Below, in pieces: positions 14,358 to 22,372 of a stretch of 22,372 bases of DNA. The DNA is taken from assembly GCA_946887155.1 (NCBI GenBank), contig CAMPKM010000005.1, positions 1-22,372 of the forward strand, read 5' to 3'. Positions within the stretch are counted from its first letter, which is position 1; every line of letters starts with the position of its first letter. The translations under genes were made by a program, and so were the position numbers. The stretch is from an uncultured Gemmatimonadota bacterium. GTDB lineage: Bacteria > Gemmatimonadota > Gemmatimonadetes > Gemmatimonadales > Gemmatimonadaceae. The notes under the pieces were generated by a model that was not told where the DNA came from, ran no database searches, and was given only the letters and a program-made list of their open reading frames with translations.

Positions 14358-14996
14358 TCAGTTGCCGCTCGAAAAACCGGCGGGGATGGAAGAGCGTATG
14401 CGGGTGAGCACTTGCTCACGAGCGATCGCGCGGTCGAGCATGTCGCGATCTTCCGCCGGGGCATTGGGGTCGAGTTGGACGATCCGCGCAAGGACGTACT
14501 CGAGGTCCTCGAGCAACCGACGACGGCCGGGGTCTTCTCCAGCCGGTGAATCCATTAACAGGCGCGTGCTGGACAGCAGGTCGCGCGCCCATCGCTTCAT
14601 GGCCGCGTCGGAGGCCGATTCTTCGCTTGCCCGGTACGACGTCAGCATCGCTTCCACGGCCGTGAGATGCTGCACCGACGCGAACTCGTACGTGACGTTG
14701 CGAATGGCGGAATCCTGGGCGGGCGTCACGGTGGCAACCGACGGCGCCGGGGTCGCGTCCGACCCGCCACGCAGCCAGTACCCGAGGCCGATGCCGGCCC
14801 CCATGATCAACGATGCCGCGACGGCATACCGCATGGGTGACACGCGCGGTCCGATGTGACCGGCCATCCTCGCGGATGACGCCTGACGAGCACGGGTGAT
14901 GTGCTCCCACATCTCGTCGCGCGGGACATCGGCCGGCGGGCGATGATAGTCGTCCGCGTTTTCCTTCAGCCAGGTTTCGAAGCGTTCTTCACTCAT
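14358..14996 (-). CDS. Single-span membrane protein, candidate anti-sigma factor, mirror copy
   Basis: Mirror of 7377-8015: a cysteine-free 212-residue protein with one membrane span near residues 57-75. Its start overlaps the stop of the mirrored sigma-factor gene as ATGA. The regulatory role is inferred from that coupling. Confidence 0.72.
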   Translation of the reverse strand: MSEERFETWLKENADDYHRPPADVPRDEMWEHITRARQASSARMAGHIGPRVSPMRYAVAASLIMGAGIGLGYWLRGGSDATPAPSVATVTPAQDSAIRNVTYEFASVQHLTAVEAMLTSYRASEESASDAAMKRWARDLLSSTRLLMDSPAGEDPGRRRLLEDLEYVLARIVQLDPNAPAEDRDMLDRAIAREQVLTRIRSSIPAGFSSGN

Positions 14997-15586
14997 GCGG
15001 TCCATGCTCCCGCAAAGTCCGCGAGGACTTCGCGCAACCGGGCCCGAGCCCGGAACAACTGTGCCTTCGACGTGCCCGACTGGATGCCGAGCACCTCGCC
15101 GATCTCCTCGTGCGTATAGCCCTCGAGGTCGTGCATCAGGAACACCGTGCGATAACCCTTGGGGAGGTCCTCGATCGCCTTCTTCAGCCGGTCCTTGAGG
15201 TCCGGGTCGGCCACCCGGTCCCTCCTACCTAACGATTCGGCCGCGTCCAGCGTGATCTCGCGCGTCCGCAGGCGCCGCACCGAACGGATGCCGTTCAGCG
15301 CGACCGACATGGCGATCGTGTAGAGCCATGTGCCGAATGACGATTCCCTCCGGAACGTCGGCAGCCGGTCGAACGCGCGAATAAAGGCCTCCTGGGTGAA
15401 GTCCCTCGCCAGCTCGTCATCCCCCGCCACCCGGTAGGCGAGGCGGTACACCCGGTCCACATGGGCGTCGTAGAGCGCGCGTTGTGCCGCGGGATCGCCC
15501 TCGATGGCCCGGGCGACGAGCTGGGATTCGGACACTGGGTTGGGTTCGGTTTCCTGCCCCGATCTTCTGAGGCGCCCTTCTGACAC
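14993..15586 (-). CDS. ECF-family RNA polymerase sigma factor, mirror copy
   Basis: Mirror of 6787-7380, with the same region 2 (RDFTQEAF) and region 4 helix-turn-helix. The same start ambiguity applies: GTG with its first base at 15586, or the internal GTG 51 bases further in. Confidence 0.9.
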   Translation of the reverse strand: MSEGRLRRSGQETEPNPVSESQLVARAIEGDPAAQRALYDAHVDRVYRLAYRVAGDDELARDFTQEAFIRAFDRLPTFRRESSFGTWLYTIAMSVALNGIRSVRRLRTREITLDAAESLGRRDRVADPDLKDRLKKAIEDLPKGYRTVFLMHDLEGYTHEEIGEVLGIQSGTSKAQLFRARARLREVLADFAGAWTA

Positions 15587-15619
15587 AGGCTCTCACCAGA
15601 GGGTTTCGTCCAGACAACA

Positions 15620-15723
15620 GGGGCACGGGGCATGGGGCGTGGTGACAGGGGTGGAAAAATAAGTCGCCGCCCACGAGGTCCGCGAACGGCGACGATACTC
15701 GATTTCCCTATGCCCCGTGCCCC
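15620..15723. repeat. 14-base inverted repeat around the clpX terminator, mirror copy
   Basis: Same GGGGCACGGGGCAT arms as at 6650-6753, again enclosing the terminator hairpin. Confidence 0.65.
15655..15693 (-). terminator. Intrinsic terminator after clpX, mirror copy
   Basis: Complement of 6680-6718: a GTCGCCG/CGGCGAC stem with its T tract on the minus strand, after the mirrored clpX. Confidence 0.85.
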
Positions 15724-15737
15724 AAAAGAAGTGCCCG

Positions 15738-16988
15738 TCAGGCTTCCTTCTTCTGTCTCTTGGGAGCGATCTCGAGCATGGGAGGCGCGCCGCTCACCAC
15801 GCAAGACTCCGTCACACGCACTTCGACGACGTCGTCGCGGCTCGGCAGGTCGAACATCACGTTGAGGAGGATCTCTTCGAGAATCGCGCGCAAGCCACGT
15901 GCGCCCGTTCCACGCTTGAGTGCCTTCTGCGCAACGGCCCTGAGCGCTGACTCCTCGAACGAGATGCGAACCGTTTCGAGTTCGAAGAGCTTCTGGTACT
16001 GCTTGGTGAGCGCGTTCTTCGGCTCCTTCAGGATCCGGACGAGCGACTCTTCGTCGAGGGCTTCGAGCGGGACCACGACGGGCAGGCGGCCGACGAATTC
16101 CGGAATCAGTCCATACCGAAGCAAGTCATCCGGCTCGATCTCGGCGAACGGATTCTTCGTCACCAGCTTCGCCTTGCCGTTCTGCAACTCTTCCCGACTG
16201 AATCCAATCTGTTTCCGCCCGACGCGGGTCTCGATGATCTTGTCGAGGCCATCGAAGGCACCGCCGCAGATGAACAGGATGTCCTTCGTGTTGATCTGGA
16301 TGTACTCCTGCTGCGGATGCTTCCGGCCGCCCTGTGGCGGCACCGAGGCGATGGTGCCCTCGAGGATCTTGAGCAGGGCCTGCTGTACCCCTTCGCCGGA
16401 GACGTCTCTCGTTATGCTCGGGTTCTCCGACTTGCGGGCGATCTTGTCGAGCTCGTCGATGTAGACGATGCCGCGCTCGCACTCGGCGACGTTGAAGTCA
16501 CCCGCCTGGAGCAGTCGCACAAGGATGTTCTCGACATCCTCACCGACGTAGCCGGCCTCGGTCAGCGTCGTGGCGTCGGCAATCGTGAACGGAACGTCGA
16601 GGATCCGGGCCAGCGTCTGGGCCAGGAGCGTCTTGCCGACGCCCGTCGGGCCAAGCAGGAGGATGTTGCTCTTGTCGAGCTCCACCTCGTTGTCGCGGGC
16701 CGAGCCGGAATTGATGCGCTTGTAGTGGTTATAAACGGCAACGGCCAGGGCCTTTTTGGCATGCTCCTGGCCGATCACGTACTGGTCCAGAATGTCCTTG
16801 ATCTCCGTCGGCGTGGGGACCTGGGTGATCGCCTCGGCGACCTCCTTTTCCTCGTCCTCCGCCAGGATCTCGTTACACAGCGCGATGCACTCATTACAGA
16901 TGTAAACCGAGGGCCCGGAGATGAACTTCCTCACCGAGTCCTTGGATTTTCCGCAGAATGAACAGCGCAGGTGTTTGTCGTGACTCAT
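15738..16988 (-). CDS. clpX: ClpX unfoldase, mirror copy
   Basis: Mirror of 5385-6635, with the same 416 residues: four zinc-ligand cysteines, Walker A and B, the GYVG pore loop, the IGF loop for ClpP docking and the sensor-2 arginine. Bacteria normally carry a single clpX, so an identical second copy supports the artefact reading of the window. Confidence 0.95.
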   Translation of the reverse strand: MSHDKHLRCSFCGKSKDSVRKFISGPSVYICNECIALCNEILAEDEEKEVAEAITQVPTPTEIKDILDQYVIGQEHAKKALAVAVYNHYKRINSGSARDNEVELDKSNILLLGPTGVGKTLLAQTLARILDVPFTIADATTLTEAGYVGEDVENILVRLLQAGDFNVAECERGIVYIDELDKIARKSENPSITRDVSGEGVQQALLKILEGTIASVPPQGGRKHPQQEYIQINTKDILFICGGAFDGLDKIIETRVGRKQIGFSREELQNGKAKLVTKNPFAEIEPDDLLRYGLIPEFVGRLPVVVPLEALDEESLVRILKEPKNALTKQYQKLFELETVRISFEESALRAVAQKALKRGTGARGLRAILEEILLNVMFDLPSRDDVVEVRVTESCVVSGAPPMLEIAPKRQKKEA

Positions 16989-17043
16989 CGACTGAATGAC
17001 TGGGAAAGCATCACTGGTGATTCAGACCCGGGAAACGCCCCTG

Positions 17044-17069
17044 CAGTCACCGATCACCGTTCACCGATC
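17044..17069 (-). repeat. Three tandem CGGTGA heptamers, mirror copy
   Basis: Complement of the 7-base-period tract at 5304-5329. Confidence 0.5.
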
Positions 17070-17109
17070 CATACCCCCAAAATGACGCCCGGGGCCACCC
17101 CCAAGCAAT

Positions 17110-17126
17110 CGCAAGAGGGGTGCCAA
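17110..17126 (-). promoter_or_regulatory. Sigma-54-like -24/-12 element upstream of clpX, mirror copy
   Basis: Complement of 5247-5263, facing the mirrored clpX with the same GG-to-GC spacing of 12 bases. Confidence 0.45.
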
Positions 17127-17140
17127 TTTTGACACCCCTC
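17115..17140 (-). terminator. Hairpin after clpP, mirror copy
   Basis: Complement of the 12-base stem with AA loop at 5233-5258. The same terminator-or-operator ambiguity applies. Confidence 0.5.
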
Positions 17141-17168
17141 CCGAGCCAAATGGTTACGATTTGTGATC

Positions 17169-17798
17169 TTAGCCCGCCATCGCGGGTGTACGAGGTCCCG
17201 ACTCCACCTCGGCGCGGTTCGCCACGATGTTGTCGATGATCCCGTACTCCTTGGCCTCTTCGGCGGACATGAATCGATCGCGATCCACGTCGCGCTCGAC
17301 CTGCTCCAGTGGACGTCCGGTATGGCGGCCCATGAGCTCGTTCATCTTCGATCGCAGGTACAGGATTTCCTTCGCCTGGATCTCGATGTCGGCGGCCGTC
17401 CCCTGATACCCGCCGGACGGCTGGTGAATCATGATCCGCGAGTGTGGCAGGGCGGCGCGCTTTCCGGTGTGGCCCGAGGCGAGAAGGAAAGCGCCCATGC
17501 TGGCGGCCAGGCCCATGCAGATCGTGTTCACCGGCGACTTCAGGAACTGCATCGTGTCGTAAATGGCCAGTCCGGCCGACACCGAACCGCCCGGCGAATT
17601 GATGTACAGGTGGATGTCGCGCTCAGGATTGTCGGCGTCGAGGAACAGGAGCTGCGCAATGATGATGTTCGCGACGTCGTCGTTGATGGGCGTGCCGAGG
17701 AACACGATACGGTCCATCAGCAATCGGCTGAAGATGTCGTACGAGCGTTCGCCACGGCTGGAGCGCTCGATCACATAAGGCGGATAAATCGAAGGCAT
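17169..17798 (-). CDS. clpP: ClpP protease subunit, mirror copy
   Basis: Mirror of 4575-5204, with the same Ser100-His125-Asp174 triad and the same 209 residues, flanked by the mirrored tig and clpX. Some phyla carry two clpP genes, but those are divergent paralogues, unlike this identical copy. Confidence 0.95.
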   Translation of the reverse strand: MPSIYPPYVIERSSRGERSYDIFSRLLMDRIVFLGTPINDDVANIIIAQLLFLDADNPERDIHLYINSPGGSVSAGLAIYDTMQFLKSPVNTICMGLAASMGAFLLASGHTGKRAALPHSRIMIHQPSGGYQGTAADIEIQAKEILYLRSKMNELMGRHTGRPLEQVERDVDRDRFMSAEEAKEYGIIDNIVANRAEVESGPRTPAMAG

Positions 17799-17839
17799 GA
17801 TGCAGTCCTGACTGGAAAAGGATTGGCGAACCAGTGCTG

Positions 17840-17870
17840 TCACTCACCAACTAATCAACTCGCTCAACTC
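17840..17870 (-). repeat. Degenerate AGTTG repeat between tig and clpP, mirror copy
   Basis: Complement of 4503-4533. Confidence 0.5.
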
Positions 17871-19107
17871 ACTCCACTGTATTCTGCTCAAACAACCACT
17901 TGAAGACTTTCTCCTCGGTGATGCCCCGTTCGATTTCTTTCAGGCGTCCTGCCTTTTGTAGTGAGGCATAGAGCTGGCCCGCGTCAGTGCCGCGACGCGC
18001 GGCGAGTTCGGTGATGCGGTCATCCAGCTCGCTTTCGGACGAGGTGAGCTTTTCCCGTTCGGCAAGCGTCTCGACGACGAGGTCACGCCGGACCTGGCGT
18101 TCGGCCATCGGGCGGAACCGCTGCACGAAGGGTTCGCGTTCCGCCTCCGGCACCTGGTACGCCTCGATGTAGGCGCCCACCATCTGGTTTACCCAGCTTG
18201 GCGGAACATCGAAGGGATTCGCTCCGATGATTTCGTCGACCAGTTTCTGCCGTACCTCGGCGTCTGCCTCACGAGTCGCGTCATTCGTCAGGTCCTCGCG
18301 CACCGCGTTCCGTAACGCGTCGACCGAATCGAACTCGCCGATCTCGCGCGCGAAGGCGTCGTCGAGTTCGGGTATCGCTTTTCGCTTCGCGTCGGCGAGC
18401 GTGACGCGAACGGTCTTGGTCTTCGACCGCTGCGACTCGTCGGGAAAATCATCCGGCCATTTCACCGGCCGCTCGGCCGTTTCTCCTGGCGTGAGCGTCA
18501 TGATCAGTTCTTCGATGCCGGCAATTGCCTGTCCGCCGCCGAGGACCAGCCGGTATTCCTTGCCCTCGGGAATGGTGCCGTCTTCCTCGGCGGTCGCGAG
18601 CATCACGGTCACCATGTCCTGCTCGACCGGCTTTTCGTCGATCGGTGTCCACGTGGCGCGCTGCTCGCGCATCGAATCGATCTGCTCCTGAACCAGCTCG
18701 TCAGTGATCGGGCGAGCGGTGCGGGTAACGCGGAAGCCCTGCGTGCGCGGCAACTCGACCTTCGGTTGCACTTCCAGGTGGAGTTCGAAGCTCAGGGCCT
18801 GCCCTTCGCTGAACTTCACGTCGTGCACGTGAGGTTGTGCGGCGAGCTTCACGTCTGTCTCGCCGACCACCTGCTTGTACGCTTCCTGGATGAGCGACTC
18901 GACGGCCTCCTGCCGGATGGCGTCGCCGAAGCGCTGGCGGATCATCGCCGGGGGAGCCTTGCCTGGCCTGAAGCCGGGAAGTCGCGCCGACGATGCGTAA
19001 CGACGCGCGGCCTTGTCTTCGGCCTGTTTCACCATGTCGGCCGGAACTTCAACCTGCAGGAGGCGCTCCACGCCGTCCGATTTCTTTTCTGTGACCTGGA
19101 GGTTCAT
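17869..19107 (-). CDS. tig: Trigger factor, mirror copy
   Basis: Mirror of 3266-4504: the full 412-residue trigger factor with GFRPGKAP ribosome-binding loop, FKBP-like domain and C-terminal chaperone domain. As on the left, it is divergent from the exported-protein gene with about 60 bases between starts. Confidence 0.94.
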   Translation of the reverse strand: MNLQVTEKKSDGVERLLQVEVPADMVKQAEDKAARRYASSARLPGFRPGKAPPAMIRQRFGDAIRQEAVESLIQEAYKQVVGETDVKLAAQPHVHDVKFSEGQALSFELHLEVQPKVELPRTQGFRVTRTARPITDELVQEQIDSMREQRATWTPIDEKPVEQDMVTVMLATAEEDGTIPEGKEYRLVLGGGQAIAGIEELIMTLTPGETAERPVKWPDDFPDESQRSKTKTVRVTLADAKRKAIPELDDAFAREIGEFDSVDALRNAVREDLTNDATREADAEVRQKLVDEIIGANPFDVPPSWVNQMVGAYIEAYQVPEAEREPFVQRFRPMAERQVRRDLVVETLAEREKLTSSESELDDRITELAARRGTDAGQLYASLQKAGRLKEIERGITEEKVFKWLFEQNTVE

Positions 19108-19169
19108 CAAAGGGGTCTTTCCCGGGTACGCGTTCAGTGCCCTGAAAGGTAACGGGAGGGGAAGCGTTC

Positions 19170-20057
19170 ATGCATCGCATCCTGGTGGTGTTGGCCCTCG
19201 TGGCGGGGATAGTGTCCCCGTTGCGGGCGCAACGCGTCGCCATCGATTCCGTGTCTGCGGGCGACTCGACCGTTCGCCACATCGTGAAGCTGCGCGATGG
19301 GTCGACGCTCGTTGGGCTGGTTGCTGCCGTGACGGTGGACTCGGTCCGCATGCGCCTGGCGCAGGGGGAGTTCATCCTGGCGCGGGCCGGTATCGCCGAA
19401 GTCCGGGAGGTTCCGGCGTCGAGCCTGCGCAACGGCGAGTACTGGTTCGAGAACCCACACTCGACGCGACTGCTGTTTTCGTCGACCGCATTCCCGCTCG
19501 AAAAGGGAACCGGGTACTACTCGAACGCATGGCTCTTCATGCACACGTTCGCCGTTGGCCTGACTGACCGGTTCACGATTGGCGGCGGCGCCACCACCAT
19601 CCCCGGTATCAGCCTGGCCGACAACCTGTTTTACCTGTTGCCGAAGTACACCCTCCTGCGTGGCGAACGGACGAACGTGGCGTTAGGTGCGTTGATGGGG
19701 TTTTTCCCCTTCAACAGCGACGTCAACGATGATGTCACGTCGGCCGGGCTGGTTTACCTGGTCGGCACCACGGGAAACCGCGAGTCCAACGTGTCCCTCG
19801 GCGTAGCGTGGGGTTATGCCGATCAGGACCCGACCGACAAGCCCGGCTTCATGCTTGGCGGACAGGGGCGGATCAGCCGGCGTATCTCGCTGATCTCGGA
19901 GAACTGGTTCATTCCCATTGGCGGCGAGACCGAGGGCGTCATCTCCTACGGCGTTCGTTTCCTCGGCGAAACCCTGAGCGTCGACCTCGCCTGGGTGTCG
20001 TTGTTAGGCTCGGCGGACATCAGCGCGCCCTGGCTCGGTTTTGCCTTTCGGTTCTGA
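19170..20057 (+). CDS. Exported protein of unknown function, mirror copy
   Basis: Mirror of 2316-3203, here on the plus strand. The same signal peptide (cleavage after LRA), LRDGSTLVG motif and terminal Phe are present. GGGAGGGGAAG precedes the ATG at 19170. Function is unknown and outer-membrane location is inferred. Confidence 0.7.
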   Translation: MHRILVVLALVAGIVSPLRAQRVAIDSVSAGDSTVRHIVKLRDGSTLVGLVAAVTVDSVRMRLAQGEFILARAGIAEVREVPASSLRNGEYWFENPHSTRLLFSSTAFPLEKGTGYYSNAWLFMHTFAVGLTDRFTIGGGATTIPGISLADNLFYLLPKYTLLRGERTNVALGALMGFFPFNSDVNDDVTSAGLVYLVGTTGNRESNVSLGVAWGYADQDPTDKPGFMLGGQGRISRRISLISENWFIPIGGETEGVISYGVRFLGETLSVDLAWVSLLGSADISAPWLGFAFRF

Positions 20058-20062
20058 CCTCG

Positions 20063-20141
20063 AAAAGCGTGAAGTGGTTGTATCGGTATGAGTACCGGGC
20101 CGTACTGGTACCTCTACGAGATCCAGTGACCGATAACCACT
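20063..20141. terminator. Imperfect long hairpin between convergent genes, mirror copy
   Basis: Complement of 2232-2310, between the mirrored exported-protein gene and crtI. Confidence 0.4.
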
Positions 20142-21612
20142 ACTGGTCTGCTCCTTCCCGAACGAGCGTTGCAACGATCTTTGCCGAACTGAGAACGCCC
20201 GGGATCCCGGCGCCGGGATGCGTCCCCGCACCAACGAAATAGAGATTGGGAATGTCTTCGCTTTGCGCGTGAGGCCGGAACCATGCTGACTGCCGCAAGA
20301 GGGGCTGCACGGAAAACGCGTTCCCGAGTTCGCTGTTCAATTCGTCGCGGAAATATCGCGGATCGATGTGAGACTCGGTCACGATGTGCCGCGAAAGGCC
20401 GGGGAGCAGCCTGGACTCGAGGTGCCTGACGATCCGGTCGCGATACGACGGCGCTACAGACGCCCAGTCGATCCCTGAGGCAAGGTTCGGAACGGGCGAC
20501 AATACATACCACGCATCACACCCCGGTGGAGCGAGCGAAGGGTCGGTCGCGGTCGGCCGGTGCAGGTAGAGCGAAAAATCATCGGCGAGGTGTCCACGCT
20601 GGAACACGTCATCGAGCAGCGCGCGATACCTCGGTCCAAGGAGTATCTCGTGATGGGCAATGTCATCGTATCGGCGGTTCGTGCCGAAGTAGAACACGAA
20701 CAGCGACATGCCGTGTCGGTAGCGTGACAACTTGCGGTCGGAATTCTTCCGGCGAATGCCGGCCGGCACCAGGTCGCGGTACGTCCGCACCACGTCACCG
20801 TTACTGACGACGGCATCAACCGGCATACGGTTGCCCGACGCGGATTGAACCGCCGTCGCACGCCCGTTCCGGACCTCGATCGCGGAGACCTCGGTGCCGG
20901 TGCATAACGTCCCACCCATCTGCGTGAAAAGCGTGACGAGGGCATCGATCACCGCAACCGTCCCGCCTTTCGCGTACCAAACCCCCCACCGCCGCTCGAG
21001 CTCGAGAATGAGGCCGTAGATCGCCGGACTGTCGAATGGATTTCCCCCGATGAGCAGCGGGTGAAAACTGAGAAGCTGGAAGATCCTGTCGTCGACGACC
21101 TCGCTTTCGACCATCCTGGCGACCGATTGCCAGGACCGGGTGCGCAGGAGCGGCGGCAGGGCGCGCACCAGCGGACCTAACGAGTCGAATGGCTGGTCGA
21201 TCAGCGGAAACGCTTCGTCGAAGATCTGGCGCGACCGAGCGGCAACCCGGCGGTAACCGTCCACGTCGACCGGACTCAGTCGCGCGATTTCCGATTCCCG
21301 CCGTGACTCATCTGCCCCCCAGTCGATACTCGATCCATCATCGAACCGGACGCGGTAGAAAGGGTCCAGGGGAACAAGCGTCGCGAACTCTTCCAGCCTG
21401 CGACCGGCCAATGCAAACAGCTCTTCGATCAATTGCGGGGCCGTGATGATCGTTGGTCCCATGTCGAAGGTGAAGCCATCCTGCCGCCGCACGCCGGCGC
21501 GGCCCCCGGTCTGGTGACGCTTCTCGAGAATCGTGACCTCATGTCCATCGGCCCGAAGCCGGATCGCGGCAGCCAGTCCACCAAATCCGGCGCCGATGAC
21601 GGCAATCTTCAC
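20140..21612 (-). CDS. crtI: CrtI-type phytoene desaturase, mirror copy
   Basis: Mirror of 761-2233, with the same 490 residues, N-terminal GAGFGG and C-terminal GAGTHPGAGIPG motifs. The GTG start at 21612 overlaps the stop of the mirrored hydratase gene by 4 bases. Confidence 0.86.
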   Translation of the reverse strand: MKIAVIGAGFGGLAAAIRLRADGHEVTILEKRHQTGGRAGVRRQDGFTFDMGPTIITAPQLIEELFALAGRRLEEFATLVPLDPFYRVRFDDGSSIDWGADESRRESEIARLSPVDVDGYRRVAARSRQIFDEAFPLIDQPFDSLGPLVRALPPLLRTRSWQSVARMVESEVVDDRIFQLLSFHPLLIGGNPFDSPAIYGLILELERRWGVWYAKGGTVAVIDALVTLFTQMGGTLCTGTEVSAIEVRNGRATAVQSASGNRMPVDAVVSNGDVVRTYRDLVPAGIRRKNSDRKLSRYRHGMSLFVFYFGTNRRYDDIAHHEILLGPRYRALLDDVFQRGHLADDFSLYLHRPTATDPSLAPPGCDAWYVLSPVPNLASGIDWASVAPSYRDRIVRHLESRLLPGLSRHIVTESHIDPRYFRDELNSELGNAFSVQPLLRQSAWFRPHAQSEDIPNLYFVGAGTHPGAGIPGVLSSAKIVATLVREGADQ

Positions 21613-22370
21613 GCCGCGGTCGGCGCGGTCATGTTGCCAGCGGCGGCCAGGCGACGGCCGCGCCAGGCGATCAAGGCCGGCACCAGCATTGCCGCACTGC
21701 CTGACGCCGCTGCCCACCAGAACCCATCGCGCAGGCACAGTGCCACCGGCATGATGCCGTTCGCGAGGTAGAGGACGATTGGCAGGGCGGAATCGGTCAT
21801 GTCCGCCTGGACGCGCGTCGGTGGAATCATCGCGAGCATGACGCGGGCGATGACGGTCGCCGTGACCAGCCATCCCAGCCAGTTGCTCAAGGGCATTCCA
21901 TAGAAGACATCGCGTGTGAAGAAGACATTCAGCCAGCCCGGCCACCCGCGGAACATCTCACCGTTCCCCCACGCCCAGTGCCCTGTCCCTACCATCGCGG
22001 GGTCCATCGAGATGTCCCAGGCGACCATCAACAGGCCCGCGCCCAGCGCCCATCGCCATTTCGTTCCGCCATCATCCCGCGCCCGCGCCAGTCGTGCCAC
22101 GATCACGATCGAGCCGAGCAGCATGTAGAACCAGGAGATCGGAATCGGGAACGGGACCAGGCCGAAGACGCGATAACCGAGCATCTCCGAATACGCGTAA
22201 TCGCCGAAGGGAAGGCCCACCGATGTCCCGAGGACTTCGGCGCCGAGTGCCAGGACAGAACTCGTCAGGCACAACGTGAGGGCGAGACGCCAGGCGGTGG
22301 CCCAGGCGGTGAAGGTGATCGCGGCCAGCGCGCCGAGGAGGACATAGGTCGGGCCCGCGAATCGATACGA
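21609..22370 (-). CDS. cruF: CruF-type carotenoid hydratase, mirror copy, 5' end cut by window edge
   Basis: Mirror of 3-764. The frame stays open to the right edge, so this copy lacks its start at exactly the same codon as the left copy. Losing the same bases at both ends is expected if one fragment was joined to its own complement. Confidence 0.83.
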   Translation of the reverse strand, partial: SYRFAGPTYVLLGALAAITFTAWATAWRLALTLCLTSSVLALGAEVLGTSVGLPFGDYAYSEMLGYRVFGLVPFPIPISWFYMLLGSIVIVARLARARDDGGTKWRWALGAGLLMVAWDISMDPAMVGTGHWAWGNGEMFRGWPGWLNVFFTRDVFYGMPLSNWLGWLVTATVIARVMLAMIPPTRVQADMTDSALPIVLYLANGIMPVALCLRDGFWWAAASGSAAMLVPALIAWRGRRLAAAGNMTAPTAA

Positions 22371-22372
22371 GA

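Larger units (their letters stand above)
11187..22372 (-). repeat. Right arm of the window-spanning perfect inverted repeat
   Basis: Mirror image of 1-11186. It adds no gene content: each feature here sits at 22373 minus the coordinate of its left-arm partner, on the opposite strand. Spot comparisons showed no difference between the arms, whereas an old natural duplication would normally have collected some. Confidence 0.97.

Noticed and set aside
1..22372. Terminal inverted repeats of a transposon or a viral genome end
   Set aside because: No transposase, integrase, replication or phage gene is present, and the repeat covers the whole sequence with no unique centre.
1..22372. tRNA, rRNA, riboswitch or CRISPR array
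   Set aside because: No cloverleaf, rRNA-like stretch, recognised riboswitch core or regularly spaced direct-repeat array was seen on either strand. The gaps between genes are at most about 180 bases.

Overview
The window is one 11,186-base stretch joined head-on to its own reverse complement. Bases 1-11186 and 11187-22372 mirror each other about an axis between 11186 and 11187, with no spacer. Every recognisable gene occurs twice, in opposite orientation, with the same predicted protein, and position x on the left corresponds to 22373-x on the right. Base-level spot checks at both ends, at the axis and in several intergenic regions showed no mismatch; I did not compare every base. Exact symmetry to both ends of the sequence, and an axis inside a gene, make an assembly or library fold-back the best explanation. 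The unique content is therefore about 11.2 kb, and the right-arm entries are mirror copies.

The DNA is GC-rich and carries a Gram-negative-type envelope gene set: several signal peptides and one protein with a terminal Phe as in outer-membrane barrels. The carotenoid genes, the tig-clpP-clpX cluster and an ECF sigma factor followed by secreted HEAT-repeat proteins suggest a Gemmatimonadota-like bacterium, but no rRNA or other marker confirms this.

Left-arm layout: (1) 3-2233, two carotenoid genes overlapping by 4 bases: a CruF-type hydratase cut off by the window edge, then a CrtI-type phytoene desaturase. (2) 2316-3203, minus strand, an unrecognised secreted or outer-membrane protein, convergent with crtI and divergent from tig. 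(3) 3266-6635, the protein quality-control cluster: trigger factor, ClpP protease and ClpX unfoldase. A hairpin overlapping a sigma-54-like -24/-12 element lies before clpX, and a strong intrinsic terminator follows it. (4) 6787-10220, a tightly packed four-gene unit: ECF sigma factor, a one-membrane-span protein that may be its regulator, and two exported HEAT-repeat proteins, closed by a strong terminator. (5) 10355 to the axis, a D-amino-acid aminotransferase whose last few codons are replaced by its own antisense strand.

The genes form three independent themes: membrane carotenoid synthesis, cytoplasmic protein folding and degradation, and a probable envelope-signalling operon with periplasmic HEAT proteins. 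The last is the best candidate for an uncharacterised system. No mobile element, CRISPR array, rRNA or tRNA was seen. The longest gap between genes is about 180 bases (5205-5384).
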